From NCBI RefSeq assembly GCF_020685205.1, contig NZ_JAJERB010000001.1:558001-622000 (forward strand): 64,000 nucleotides of DNA, read 5' to 3'. Of the stretch, positions 51,076-60,223 are shown piece by piece. Origin of the DNA: Hymenobacter translucens. Its GTDB lineage: Bacteria > Bacteroidota > Bacteroidia > Cytophagales > Hymenobacteraceae. The translations under genes and the position numbers were made by a program. Each line of letters opens with the position of its first letter. The stretch's first letter is position 1. Under the pieces are notes generated by a model. That model saw only the letters and a program-made list of their open reading frames with translations, did not search any database and had not been told where the DNA came from.

Positions 51076-53490
51076 CTAGTAGATGGCCGGAAACTGCTGG
51101 GGATTGACTTCGTGCATCAGCTCGTACACTGTATCGAACACATCCTCCACGTTGGGCTTGGAGAAGTAGTCGCCGTCGGAGCCGTAGGGCGGGCGGTGGG
51201 CCTGGGCGGCCAGGCAGCGGGGCTGGGAGTCGAGGAAGCGGTACGCGCCCTGCTCGTCCAGCACGTGCTGCATCATAAAGGCCGTGGCGCCGCCGGGTAC
51301 GTCCTCGTCGGCAAACACTACGCGGTTGGTTTTCTGCACGCTGTCGGCAATGATATGCTGCAGGTCAAAGGGCAGCAGGGTCTGCACGTCAATGACCTCC
51401 ACCGAGATGCCGACCTCCGCCAGCTGCTTGGCCGCCTCCATCACGATGCGGCACATCGAACCGTAGGTAACCACCGTCACGTCGGTGCCGGCCAGCAGGA
51501 TTTCAGGTACCCCCAGGGGCACGGTGAACTCGCCCACGTTCTGCGGAATCCGCTCTTTGAGGCGGTAGCCGTTCAGGCACTCAATTACCAGGGCCGGCTC
51601 GTCGGAGCGCAGCAGGCCGTTGTAGAAACCGGCGGCCTGGGTCATGTCGCGCGGCACCAGCACGTGCATGCCGCGCAGGGAGCTCAGAATCATGCCGATG
51701 GGCGAACCGGAGTGCCAGATGCCCTCGAGCCGGTGCCCGCGGGTGCGCACGATGAGCGGGGCTTTCTGCCCACCCTTGGTGCGGTACTGCAGGCAGGCCA
51801 CGTCGTCAGACAAAATCTGCACGGCGTAGAGCAGGTAGTCGAGGTACTGAATCTCGGTAATGGGCCGCAGGCCGCGCATGGCCGCTCCGATGCCCTGCCC
51901 GATGATGGTGCACTCCCGGATGCCGGTGTCCGTCACGCGCAACTCCCCGTACTTTTCCTGAAGGCCGGCAAAGGCCTGGTTTACGTCGCCAATGCGGCCC
52001 ACGTCCTCGCCGATGGCGAAGATGGCCGGGTCGCGGCGCAGGTTGGCGTCGAAGCAGGCCTGCAGTACCTCACGGGCATCGACCTGGGGCGCGTCGGGCG
52101 CAAACACAGCTTTTACTTCTTCCACGTTCAGGGCGGCCTGCTCGCTCTGGCTGTAGAGGTAGGAGTTGTAGCGGTCGGCGTTTTCGGCCAGCACCTGCTC
52201 CAGGTAGTTTTTCAGCTCCCGGCTGGCGCCGCTTTTCTTGCCGCGTACCGAGCGCAGGGCCCGGCGCACCGTGCGCACGATGTCGGCGCGGATGGGCGTG
52301 GGGTTGTGCTGCAATAGCTGCACCATCTCGTGCAGTGCGTTTTCCTGCCCGGTTTCCGCTACCAGCTTGTCGAGCAGGGCCACGGCTTCGTCGCGCTCCT
52401 GCTTGATGGGGTTGAAGAAGTCGTCCCAGGCGGCGGTGCGGGCCTTGCGGACGGTTTCCTTGGCTTCGTTCTCGATCTGGTCAAGCTCACCGGCCGAGGC
52501 ATAGGCTTCGGCCAAGAGCCACTCGCGCATCTTGCGCAGGCAGTCGTGCTCTTCTTCCCAGCTCAGGCGGTCCTTGCTTTTGTACCGCTCGTGCGAGCCG
52601 CTGGTGGAGTGGCCCTGGGGCTGGGTTACCTCGGTGACGTGAATCAGCACCGGCACGTGCTCCCGGCGGCACACCTCGGCAGCGCGCTGGTAGGTGTCGA
52701 GCAGGGCCGGGTAGTCCCAGCCGCGCACCACGAAAATCTCAAAGCCCTGCTGGCCCGGCGCCTCGCGCTGCAAACCCATCAAAATCTCGGAGATGCTGCC
52801 TTTGGTGGTCTGGTACTCGGCTGGCACCGAGATGCCGTAGTGGTCGTCCCACACGCTCACCAGCATGGGAATCTGCAGCACGCCGGCGGCATTGAGCGCC
52901 TCGAAGAACATGCCCTCGGAGGTGCTGGCGTTGCCGATGGTGCCAAAGGCCACCTCGTTGCCGTTTACGCTGAACTGAGTCAGCTCGTGCAGCTCGGGGT
53001 TCTGGCGGTAGAGCTTGGAAGCGTAGGCGAGGCCCACGAGGCGGGGCATCTGCGACGCCGTCGGCGAGACGTCGGCGCTGGAGTTCTTGAGCTGGGCCAG
53101 GTCGCGGAAATTGCCGTCCTCGTCGAGCAGGCGGGTGGCGAAGTGGCCGTTCATGGCCCGGCCGGCGGTAGCGGGCTCGGCTTCGGGGTCGGGGTGGGCG
53201 TAGAGCTGGGCAAAGTACTGCTGCAGCGTCAGCTCCCCGGCGGCAAACATGAAGGTCTGGTCGCGGTAGTAGCCGGAGCGAAAGTCGCCAGGCTGAAACA
53301 CGCGGGCCATGGCCAGCTGGGGCGCTTCCTTGCCGTCGCCGAAGATGCCGAATTTGGCTTTGCCCATAAACACCTCCTTGCGGCCGGCAAGGGAGGCGTG
53401 GCGGCTTTCCCAGCCCAGGCGGTAATCACGAAGCAGGTCGTCTTTGCTGAAGGCGGCGGGGGCCGCTACGGCGGGTTCGGCAGTTGGCAT
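51076..53490 (-). CDS. 2-oxoacid dehydrogenase E1, alpha and beta fused
   Basis: 804 residues in one chain, covering both E1 subunits of a branched-chain/pyruvate-type 2-oxoacid dehydrogenase. The alpha part (about 15-400) contains YYRDQTFMFAAG, the thiamine-diphosphate region GTIGNASTSEGMFFEALN and YGISVPAEYQ. The beta part (about 470-804) contains FAIGEDVGRIGDV, RVTDTGIRECTIIGQGIGAA, EIQYLDYL and VVTYGSMCRIVMEAA. Fused E1 of this kind is typical for Bacteroidota; the oxoacid cannot be read from sequence. ATG 53490 is preferred over an upstream TTG. No E2/E3 genes are nearby. Confidence 0.93.
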   Translation of the reverse strand: MPTAEPAVAAPAAFSKDDLLRDYRLGWESRHASLAGRKEVFMGKAKFGIFGDGKEAPQLAMARVFQPGDFRSGYYRDQTFMFAAGELTLQQYFAQLYAHPDPEAEPATAGRAMNGHFATRLLDEDGNFRDLAQLKNSSADVSPTASQMPRLVGLAYASKLYRQNPELHELTQFSVNGNEVAFGTIGNASTSEGMFFEALNAAGVLQIPMLVSVWDDHYGISVPAEYQTTKGSISEILMGLQREAPGQQGFEIFVVRGWDYPALLDTYQRAAEVCRREHVPVLIHVTEVTQPQGHSTSGSHERYKSKDRLSWEEEHDCLRKMREWLLAEAYASAGELDQIENEAKETVRKARTAAWDDFFNPIKQERDEAVALLDKLVAETGQENALHEMVQLLQHNPTPIRADIVRTVRRALRSVRGKKSGASRELKNYLEQVLAENADRYNSYLYSQSEQAALNVEEVKAVFAPDAPQVDAREVLQACFDANLRRDPAIFAIGEDVGRIGDVNQAFAGLQEKYGELRVTDTGIRECTIIGQGIGAAMRGLRPITEIQYLDYLLYAVQILSDDVACLQYRTKGGQKAPLIVRTRGHRLEGIWHSGSPIGMILSSLRGMHVLVPRDMTQAAGFYNGLLRSDEPALVIECLNGYRLKERIPQNVGEFTVPLGVPEILLAGTDVTVVTYGSMCRIVMEAAKQLAEVGISVEVIDVQTLLPFDLQHIIADSVQKTNRVVFADEDVPGGATAFMMQHVLDEQGAYRFLDSQPRCLAAQAHRPPYGSDGDYFSKPNVEDVFDTVYELMHEVNPQQFPAIY

Positions 53491-53696
53491 AGAGAGGATG
53501 GGCAGGTGGGATTTGTTCGTCAATCAAAACGGTACTGAACGCCTGGTGGGCAGGCGCGCAAAAGTACGGATTTGACCGCACCTTCAACGGCCCCTCGGCC
53601 CGGGGGGATGTCCGGCCGGGCCTGGCTACCCAAAATGATTTTTCCGGGAGCCGGGCCCGGGAGCTGACGGGCTGAATTTTCCGGCTTCGTTTTATG

Positions 53697-53704
53697 TATC
53701 TTTG
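53697..53704 (+). promoter_or_regulatory. TAnnTTTG promoter box
   Basis: TATCTTTG followed by C, perfect -7 box, 61 bases before the DUF1573 start codon. Confidence 0.7.
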
Positions 53705-53765
53705 CCATGGGCTGCCGCAAGGGCTTTGCTCCTTTCGGCTTTCGCAACTTCACTTATTCCGCGTT

Positions 53766-54551
53766 ATGAAAAAGACAGCTACTTCCCTCCTGCTCAGCCT
53801 GGTGCTGCTGCTCGTGCACCTGGGTGCCAGCGCCCAGGGCGTGATGAAGTTCGAGAAAGAACTGCACGACTTCAAGGACGTGCCCGAGGGCACGATGGCC
53901 ACCTACGAGTTCCGCTTTAAGAACATGGGTAACCAGCCCATCGTCATTTCCAACGTGCAGGCTTCCTGCGGCTGCACCACGCCCGACTGGACCAAGACGC
54001 CGGTACTGCCCGGCAAAACCGGCATCGTGAAGGCAATGTACAGCAGCGCCGGCCGGCCCGGGGTGTTCAACAAAACCGTCACCGTCACCAGCAATGCCGG
54101 CAACCCGACCACGGTGCTGTCCATCAAGGGTAACGTGCTGAGCAAGGAGCAGGCGAAGGCCACCCTCACCCCGGCACAGCTGGCCCAGTCGCCCCGCCTC
54201 GTAGCCGACCGTGCCGCCCACGACTTCGGCAAGCTCGAAGCCGGACAGCAGGTGACGGCAAAGTTCACGTTCAAGAACACCGGCAAGCAGGACCTGGTGC
54301 TGGGCATGATTTCGTCGAACTGCAACTGCATCGGCTACAAAAACACCCCGGCTCCCATCAAGCCCGGGCAGAGCGCCACGGTGGAGCTGCTCTACAACCA
54401 GCGCCAGCTCGGCCCGATGACCGACGTGGCCAGCATCAACTCCAACGACCTGAACGGGGACCTGAAGCTCACGCTGAAGGCCAACGTAGTGCGCGACCTG
54501 AACGCGGGCAGCATGGTGAAGGAAGCGGGCGCGAGCGTACCGTTCAAGTAA
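53766..54551 (+). CDS. exported protein with two DUF1573 domains
   Basis: 261 residues. Signal peptide ending GASAQ (about 20). Two Ig-like DUF1573 repeats follow (about 22-125 and 145-245). Each has the FxxxLHDFxxVPEG / AAHDFGKLEAGQ entry and a T/S-x-C-x-C motif: SCGCTTPDW in the first, SNCNCIGYKN in the second. Family members are periplasmic or cell-surface proteins related to ASH/MSP domains; their role is not established. The alternative start upstream lies before the promoter box and is rejected. Terminator 23 bases after the stop. Confidence 0.92.
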   Translation: MKKTATSLLLSLVLLLVHLGASAQGVMKFEKELHDFKDVPEGTMATYEFRFKNMGNQPIVISNVQASCGCTTPDWTKTPVLPGKTGIVKAMYSSAGRPGVFNKTVTVTSNAGNPTTVLSIKGNVLSKEQAKATLTPAQLAQSPRLVADRAAHDFGKLEAGQQVTAKFTFKNTGKQDLVLGMISSNCNCIGYKNTPAPIKPGQSATVELLYNQRQLGPMTDVASINSNDLNGDLKLTLKANVVRDLNAGSMVKEAGASVPFK

Positions 54552-54573
54552 GCTCTACAACCTGATGATAAGA

Positions 54574-54606
54574 GAAGCACCGGGCCGCGAGGTTCGGTGC
54601 TTTTTT
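54574..54606 (+). terminator. intrinsic terminator
   Basis: Stem AAGCACCG / CGGTGCTT (54575-54582 with 54595-54602), inner GCC/GGT pairing, then TTTTTTG. Confidence 0.85.
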
Positions 54607-54738
54607 GTTGGGTGTCCACCTAGCTTTGAGCCTTGCTTTGGCCGGTTAAACACGGGGGTTTCTTTTACTTCGGATTTCAGCGGCCGGGCACGCCTGCCCA
54701 TCCCCAAATCTTACCCTTCTGAACCGGGCCGCATTGCC

Positions 54739-54746
54739 TATCTTTG
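54739..54746 (+). promoter_or_regulatory. TAnnTTTG promoter box of ald
   Basis: TATCTTTG followed by C, perfect -7 box, 48 bases upstream of the ald start codon. Confidence 0.72.
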
Positions 54747-54794
54747 CCCCCGTTTTCAGGCTTAACCTCCCCACCTTCCTTCACCTGCCCTCCT

Positions 54795-55922
54795 ATGATT
54801 ATCGGCGTACCGAAAGAAATCAAGAACAACGAAAACCGCGTGGGCCTCACGCCCGCCGGTGTAGCTGAGCTGCGCAAGCATAACCACACCGTGTACGTAC
54901 AGGCCACCGCCGGCATCGGCAGCGGCTTCGAGGACGCGGAGTATGAGCAGGCCGGCGCGCTGATTCTGCCCACCATTGCCGAGGTCTACAAGCAGGCCGA
55001 AATGATTGTGAAGGTGAAGGAGCCGATTCAGGAAGAGTACAACCTGATCAAGGAAGGCCAGCTGCTCTTCACGTACTTCCACTTTGCCTCGGGCGAGGAG
55101 TTGACCCACGCCATGATTGAGCGCAAGGCCGTTTGCCTGGCCTACGAAACCGTGGAGCTGCCCAACCGCGCCCTGCCCCTGCTCATCCCGATGAGCGAGG
55201 TAGCCGGCCGCATGGCCCCGCAGGAAGGCGCCAAGTACCTGGAGAAGCCCCTAAAGGGCCGCGGCATCCTGCTCGGCGGCGTACCCGGCGTGAAGCCCGC
55301 CAACGTGCTCGTCCTCGGCGGCGGCATCGTGGGCACCCAGGCGGCCAAAGTAGCCGCCGGCCTCGGCGCCCAGGTGACCATCATGGACATCAGCCTGAAC
55401 CGTCTGCGCGAGCTCGACGACTTCATGCCCAAAAACGTGATTACGCAGTACTCCAACGAGTACAACATCCGCGAAGCCATCAAGACCACTGACCTCGTGG
55501 TGGGCGCCGTGCTGATTCCGGGTGCCAAGGCGCCCCACCTTATCACCCGCGACATGCTCAAGACCATGCGCCCCGGCACCGTGCTGGTGGACGTGGCCGT
55601 GGACCAGGGCGGCTGCATCGAAACCTGCAAGCCCACGACCCACGAAAACCCGACCTTCATCATCGACGACATCGTGCACTACTGCGTGGCCAACATGCCC
55701 GGCGCCGTGCCCTACACGTCGACGCTGGCCCTGACCAACGCTACGCTGCCCTACGCCGTGAAGCTGGCGAACCTGGGCTGGCAGGAAGCCTGCCGCCGCG
55801 ACGCGGCCCTGCGCCTCGGCCTGAACGTGGTAAACGGCGAGGTGGTGTACCAGGGCGTTGCCGACGCCTGGAACCTGCCGATGGTGGACGTGGCCACGGT
55901 ACTCGAAACCGCCCACGCCTAA
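54795..55922 (+). CDS. ald: alanine dehydrogenase
   Basis: 375 residues, the usual length. Oxidatively deaminates alanine to pyruvate and ammonia with NAD+, or runs in reverse. N-terminal [20 protein letters not shown] is the family signature, and [11 protein letters not shown] carries a substrate-binding Lys. The catalytic His is in [10 protein letters not shown] (about 96) and the NAD-binding Rossmann [20 protein letters not shown] is at about 175-195. The Asp in [13 protein letters not shown] (about 270) is also conserved. Starts at ATG 54795. Cytoplasmic, with its own promoter and terminator, so a single-gene unit. Confidence 0.97.
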   Translation: MIIGVPKEIKNNENRVGLTPAGVAELRKHNHTVYVQATAGIGSGFEDAEYEQAGALILPTIAEVYKQAEMIVKVKEPIQEEYNLIKEGQLLFTYFHFASGEELTHAMIERKAVCLAYETVELPNRALPLLIPMSEVAGRMAPQEGAKYLEKPLKGRGILLGGVPGVKPANVLVLGGGIVGTQAAKVAAGLGAQVTIMDISLNRLRELDDFMPKNVITQYSNEYNIREAIKTTDLVVGAVLIPGAKAPHLITRDMLKTMRPGTVLVDVAVDQGGCIETCKPTTHENPTFIIDDIVHYCVANMPGAVPYTSTLALTNATLPYAVKLANLGWQEACRRDAALRLGLNVVNGEVVYQGVADAWNLPMVDVATVLETAHA

Positions 55923-55941
55923 GCATCCGCTTATTCGTACA

Positions 55942-55977
55942 AGAAAGCCTTCCTGACTTCGGTCGGGAAGGCTTTTC
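55942..55977 (+). terminator. intrinsic terminator of ald
   Basis: Stem AAAGCCTTCC (about 55944-55953) with GGAAGGCTTT (55966-55975), plus an inner GAC/GTC closed by a TTCG-type loop. Confidence 0.88.
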
Positions 55978-56066
55978 TGTAGAGGGCAGCCCCGGCCCTG
56001 GCACCGAGGAAAGCCGAAAGACAAAAGAAGCACTGAAAGCCTGTTTCTAACTTCTATTCGAAAAGG

Positions 56067-56175
56067 GCGGTCATGCTGAGCCCCGCGAAGCATCTCTACC
56101 GCTTCGCTGGATTAGTAACCATAACGAAGCGGTAGAGATGCTTCGGCTCCGCTGTGCTTCGCTCAGCATGACCGT
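56067..56175. repeat. REP-like palindrome, copy B3
   Basis: Outer arms CGGTCATGCTGAGC and GCTCAGCATGACCG. The inner perfect 20-bp pair is GAAGCATCTCTACCGCTTCG (56087-56106) with 56125-56144, giving a nearly full cruciform of about 105 bases. It occupies the 346-base gap between ald and the SMI1-like gene, the rest of which holds only the ald terminator. Confidence 0.88.
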
Positions 56176-56268
56176 CTTTTCCCAACAACGTCAGTACGCA
56201 AGATTCGCCGGATTTGCGCGGCTTGACATTCACCTAGTTCACCATTCTGAAACGACGCTAACTTTCCA

Positions 56269-56865
56269 ATGAAAGGCATTCTATACACCGGCGGTGAGCT
56301 AAACGACCTGCAGGCTTTCAGCAAGCTGCCGGATTATCTGCAGACCTTTTTGCGCCGGCAGAACGGCGTGGTGGCGTACTTCGGCGGCCTGCATATCCGG
56401 GGCTGCGTGGTGAAGCCGGGCTGGCACTCCCTGCACGACGCCTGGCTTGACGACACCGCCTTTCATCACGCCTATGACCTGGTGCTGGAAACCGACATTC
56501 CGTTTGCCCAGGACTGCGTGGGCAACCAGTTTCTGCTCCGCGAAGACGCCGTGTATTTCCTCGACACCGAAACCGGGGAGCTGGCCTCGCTCGATGTGGA
56601 CTTCGAGCATTTCCTGATCGGGGCCGAGAAGTTTCCGCTCGACGCGCTGGGTTTGGAACCCTTGCGCAGCTTTCAGCAGCGGGGCGGAATGCTGGCTCCC
56701 GGGCAGCTGCTGAGCGTATACCCGCCAGTCTGCATCGAAGCCTCGGGGCAGCGCAGCCTCAAGCCCCTGCCCGCGGCCGAGCGGCTGGCCAACCTGGCCG
56801 CATTCTACACCCAGATCAAAGGGCTGCCGAGCGGACAGCGTGTGCACTTTACCTTGAAGACCTAG
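56269..56865 (+). CDS. SMI1/KNR4-like (SUKH-superfamily-type) protein, 198 aa
   Basis: A soluble protein of the type often annotated as SMI1/KNR4. LPDYLQTFLRRQNGVVAYFGGLHIRGC corresponds to the beginning of the SUKH fold. PFAQDCVGNQFLLRED followed by VYFLDTETGELASLDVDFEHFL matches the family's F-x-D-x-x-G-N-Q-(F/L) and Y-F-x-D-x-E-(T/S)-G-(E/D) pattern. SUKH proteins serve as immunity proteins against polymorphic toxins or as binding modules. No toxin gene is adjacent, so an immunity role is unproven. Starts ten bases before the LTA-synthase-like gene's start is reached, so the two may be co-transcribed. Confidence 0.75.
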   Translation: MKGILYTGGELNDLQAFSKLPDYLQTFLRRQNGVVAYFGGLHIRGCVVKPGWHSLHDAWLDDTAFHHAYDLVLETDIPFAQDCVGNQFLLREDAVYFLDTETGELASLDVDFEHFLIGAEKFPLDALGLEPLRSFQQRGGMLAPGQLLSVYPPVCIEASGQRSLKPLPAAERLANLAAFYTQIKGLPSGQRVHFTLKT

Positions 56866-56874
56866 CCGCCTTTC

Positions 56875-58761
56875 ATGCCTTCCCTCACCCTGCGTTTGCT
56901 GTTTCGCCGCCTGCTGCTACTGATGGGCGCGTACCTGCTGCTGCGGCTGGGCTTTTTCCTGGCCAACCGCGGCGTGTTTCAGGAAGCCACCCCCGACCAG
57001 GTGCTGCTGGCCTTCTGGCACGGATTCCGGTTCGATATGTCGGCCATTGTGCTGCTGAACCTGCCGTTTATTCTGCTCTCCCTGATACCCAACTACCGCC
57101 TGGGCTGGCAAGGGGCGCTGCGGGGCGTGTACCTGGTTCTGAATTCGGTGGGGCTGGCCCTGAACATCGTCGATGCTGAGTACTTCAAGTTTATCGGGCG
57201 CCGCACCACCAACGAGCTAACCACCGTAGGCGGCGACATTCAGCGCCAGGCCGGGCAGCTTTTCGCCCACTACTGGTACCTGACTATTCCCTTCGCGGTG
57301 CTGATGGGCCTGCTCTGGTATTTCTTCCCGCTGCCGCCGGCCAACGCGGGAAGAAGCGGCTCCCGGCGCCGGCGCATCACGGTGCTGGTGGCGGAAATTC
57401 TGGTGCTGGCCGGGCTGGCGGTGCTGGCTATCCGGGGTGGCCTGCAGCTCAAGCCCCTGCGCACCGGCCACGCCTTTTTGCAGCAGCCTTCGGTGCTGGG
57501 CCACCTGACGCTCAACAGCACCTTCACCTTCCTACGGACCCTCGACTACGACGACATCGAGCCCAAGCACTACTTCGCCAGTAGCGCCGAGGCCCGGCAG
57601 GCCCTGGGCGCCCGTCCCCTGCCCGCTCCCAATGGCCCGGCGCGGCGCGACAATGTGGTGATTCTGATGCTGGAAAGTTTCGGCTCCGAGTACACCGGCA
57701 TCGACAACAACGGGCAGGGCTACACGCCGTTTTTCGACTCCCTGGCGACTAAAGGGCTGTTTTTTCGGGACCACTACGCCAATGGCCGCCGCTCCATCGA
57801 GGCCTTGCCGGCGGTGCTGGCCGGGCTGCCTTCGCTAATGGAAGGCCCCTTCATCACCTCGAACTTCCAGACCGACGAGCTGCACGGCCTGGGCCACCTA
57901 CTGGGGAAGAACGGCTACTCCAGCGCGGTCTACCACGGGGCTACCAACGGCACGATGGGCTTCAACACCTTTGCCGGCATTGCGGGCATTCAGCGCTACT
58001 ACGGCCTCGACGAGTATCCCGGCGCGGCCAACAGCCCTGATTACGACGGGCACTGGGGCATCTTCGACGAGCCGTACCTGCAGTACTTTGCCCGCCAGCT
58101 CAACGGGCAAAGCCAGCCGTTTTTTGCCACGCTGTTCACGCTCAGCTCCCACGACCCGTTCACAATACCTCAAAAGTACGAGGGCCGCTTCCCGAAGGGC
58201 GAGCTGCCGATTCATCCCACTATTGCCTACACCGACCACGCCCTGCGGCAGTTCTTTAAAACGGCCAGCCGCCAGCCCTGGTACCGCAACACGCTGTTCG
58301 TGCTGGTAGCCGACCACACGTCCCAGAGCATCAAGCCCGACTACCAGAACGTGCTGGGCAACTACAAAACGCCCCTGCTACTCTTCCACCCCGGTCAGAC
58401 GCTGCCCGCCGCTGACCCGCGCCGCATCACCCAGCAGGCCGACATTCCGGCCACCGTGCTTGATTACCTGAACCTGCCGGCCGGCCCCCTGCTGCCCTTC
58501 GGCGCCTCCGCTTTCGACACCACGGCCGCCGGCCGGGCTTTGTTCCTGAGCGGCGACACGTACTACCTCGTGCACCGCGACTTTGTAACCGAGCTGACAG
58601 CCGACAACCAGGTGCGGCTTTACCCCTATCAGACACACTTCATTCCCTCGGCTCCGCTGGCCAACCCCGATCCGGCCAAGGTGCGGCAGTACGGCAACGA
58701 GCTGCGCGGGGCGGTGCAGCTGTTCACCAACGGACTGATTAATAACACGCTTTACAAGTAG
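56875..58761 (+). CDS. LTA-synthase-like phosphotransferase (sulfatase superfamily), membrane protein
   Basis: 628 residues. About five N-terminal membrane helices (LLLLMGAYLLLRLGFFLA, FDMSAIVLLNLPFILLSLI, YWYLTIPFAVLMGLLWYFF and more) are followed by a large extracytoplasmic sulfatase-like domain (about 250-610). Its motifs are VVILMLESFGSEYTGI (metal Glu), the catalytic-site region ANGRRSIEALPAVLAGLPS, where LtaS-type enzymes have the nucleophile Thr, here apparently Ser, and FVLVADHTSQSIKPDYQNV near 480 for the second metal site. Enzymes of this type transfer phosphoglycerol or phosphoethanolamine to glycans or lipids. The substrate is unknown. The start is nine bases after the SMI1-like stop. 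Confidence 0.9.
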   Translation: MPSLTLRLLFRRLLLLMGAYLLLRLGFFLANRGVFQEATPDQVLLAFWHGFRFDMSAIVLLNLPFILLSLIPNYRLGWQGALRGVYLVLNSVGLALNIVDAEYFKFIGRRTTNELTTVGGDIQRQAGQLFAHYWYLTIPFAVLMGLLWYFFPLPPANAGRSGSRRRRITVLVAEILVLAGLAVLAIRGGLQLKPLRTGHAFLQQPSVLGHLTLNSTFTFLRTLDYDDIEPKHYFASSAEARQALGARPLPAPNGPARRDNVVILMLESFGSEYTGIDNNGQGYTPFFDSLATKGLFFRDHYANGRRSIEALPAVLAGLPSLMEGPFITSNFQTDELHGLGHLLGKNGYSSAVYHGATNGTMGFNTFAGIAGIQRYYGLDEYPGAANSPDYDGHWGIFDEPYLQYFARQLNGQSQPFFATLFTLSSHDPFTIPQKYEGRFPKGELPIHPTIAYTDHALRQFFKTASRQPWYRNTLFVLVADHTSQSIKPDYQNVLGNYKTPLLLFHPGQTLPAADPRRITQQADIPATVLDYLNLPAGPLLPFGASAFDTTAAGRALFLSGDTYYLVHRDFVTELTADNQVRLYPYQTHFIPSAPLANPDPAKVRQYGNELRGAVQLFTNGLINNTLYK

Positions 58762-58810
58762 CGCGAATCGCAGATCTGCGCAGCTAAGCACCTGTCATCA
58801 GGGAAAGGCC

Positions 58811-59308
58811 CTATTGGCTGGTTTCCTCTGGCTGAGAAGCTGCCGGGGAGGCCAGCTGCTTCGCGGTTTCAAAATCCGGAATGAAATCCAGACGCCGATT
58901 GGTTCGGTTTACCGGGTCCACGTGCCAGCAGAAATGCTGCACGCCGTTGGTCAGCAGCAGCAGCGGGGCGCCGATGGTCTGGTTGTAGGTAGCGGCCTGG
59001 TGCGCCACGGTGGCATCAATCCGGACCGTGGCCGCTTTGCATTCTACCAGCAGCAGCACCCGTCCGTTGGGGCCGAAGGCGCAGAGGTCGGTGCGCTTGC
59101 GGCGCTGGTTGTAGGCGTGGCCCCGCTCGAGGCTGAGCAGGCTGCGCGGGTAGCCCAGGTGGTCGGCAAGGTAGTGCACCACGTGCTGGCGCACCCACTC
59201 CTCAGGCGTCAGAACCACGTATTTGCGGCGCAGTCCGTCCCAGATCATGACGTTCTGACCCGATTGTGTAAGTTTGTGTCCGAAAGGCGGCAGAGTTAGC
59301 TCGTGCAT
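58811..59308 (-). CDS. orphan type I restriction HsdR N-terminal-like domain protein
   Basis: 165 residues. Matches the N-terminal PD-(D/E)XK nuclease-like domain of HsdR: YVVLTPEEWVRQHVVHYL, RKRTDLCAFGPNGRVLLLVECKA (D...ExK catalytic set, Asp near 75, Glu near 90, Lys near 92) and HQAATYNQTIGAPLLLLTNG. The helicase and methylation subunits are absent. Standalone proteins of this kind are common in Bacteroidota and not proven to restrict DNA. Start ATG at 59308. A 34-base region separates it from the head-to-head AMP nucleosidase's extended upstream region. Confidence 0.88.
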   Translation of the reverse strand: MHELTLPPFGHKLTQSGQNVMIWDGLRRKYVVLTPEEWVRQHVVHYLADHLGYPRSLLSLERGHAYNQRRKRTDLCAFGPNGRVLLLVECKAATVRIDATVAHQAATYNQTIGAPLLLLTNGVQHFCWHVDPVNRTNRRLDFIPDFETAKQLASPAASQPEETSQ

Positions 59309-59444
59309 CACCTCCAAAGGTACGGCCCGGAAGCTCGGCTTCTGCTTTTCACCCGGGTGCCGTCGCTCAGTTTGGTCGACGGCTTTTTTATACGCGCTGC
59401 TTTCCCACCACTTTCACATCATACCCACCACCAAACCCGACTCT

Positions 59445-60218
59445 ATGAAGAGCAAATCCGACATTGTCAACAACTGGCTGCCCCGCTACACCGGCGTCCC
59501 GCTCGGCGAGTTTGGCCAGTACATTCTGCTGACCAACTTTATCAACTACGTGACGATGTTCGCCGACCAGTTCGGCGTGCCGATTCGCGGCCTTGATAAG
59601 CCCATGCAGACGGCAACGGCCAACAACATCACCATCATCAACTTCGGCATGGGCTCCCCCATGGCGGCCACGGTGATGGACCTGCTCGGGGCCATCAAGC
59701 CCAAGGCGGCGCTGTTCCTGGGCAAGTGCGGAGGTCTGAAAAACAAAACCAAGCTCGGCGACCTGATCCTGCCAATTGCCGCCATCCGCGGCGAGGGTAC
59801 GTCAGACGACTACCTGCCTCCGGAAATTCCCGCCCTGCCCTCCTTCCGCCTGCAGCGCGCCGTTTCGTCGATGATCAAGAAGCACGAGAAAGACTACTGG
59901 ACCGGCACGGTGTACACCACCAACCGCCGCGTGTGGGAGCACGACGAGAACTTCAAGGAGTACCTGCGCCAGATCCGGGCCATGGCCGTGGACATGGAAA
60001 CGGCGACGATCTTCGTGGTGGGCTTCGTGAACGAGATTCCGCACGGCGCCCTGCTGCTGGTTTCGGATAACCCGATGACGCCCGAGGGCGTGAAAACCGC
60101 CGAGAGCGACTCGAAAGTAACGACCAGCTACGTGCAGGCCCACCTGCAGATCGGCATTGAGTCGCTGATTGAGCTGCAGAACTCCGGGGAGTCGGTAAAG
60201 CACCTGCGCTTTGAGTAA
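59445..60218 (+). CDS. amn: AMP nucleosidase, short Bacteroidota form
   Basis: 257 residues. Hydrolyses AMP to adenine and ribose 5-phosphate, or acts on a related nucleotide. Belongs to the purine-nucleoside-phosphorylase fold; the SxGMGSP-type phosphate/ribose segment is NFGMGSPMAATVM (about 67-79), GKCGGLK (about 94) follows, and the nucleoside-site AVDMETATIFVVGF carries the conserved Glu. The catalytic Asp lies in LVSDNPMTPEGV. Start ATG 59445 is where homology begins. It lacks the extra N-terminal domain of enterobacterial Amn. A perfect inverted repeat and a terminator follow. Confidence 0.93.
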   Translation: MKSKSDIVNNWLPRYTGVPLGEFGQYILLTNFINYVTMFADQFGVPIRGLDKPMQTATANNITIINFGMGSPMAATVMDLLGAIKPKAALFLGKCGGLKNKTKLGDLILPIAAIRGEGTSDDYLPPEIPALPSFRLQRAVSSMIKKHEKDYWTGTVYTTNRRVWEHDENFKEYLRQIRAMAVDMETATIFVVGFVNEIPHGALLLVSDNPMTPEGVKTAESDSKVTTSYVQAHLQIGIESLIELQNSGESVKHLRFE

Positions 60219-60223
60219 GAATT

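Noticed and set aside
56067..56175. REP copy B3 as a terminator of ald
   Set aside because: A proper terminator with T-run already lies at 55942-55977, and the palindrome has no T-run.
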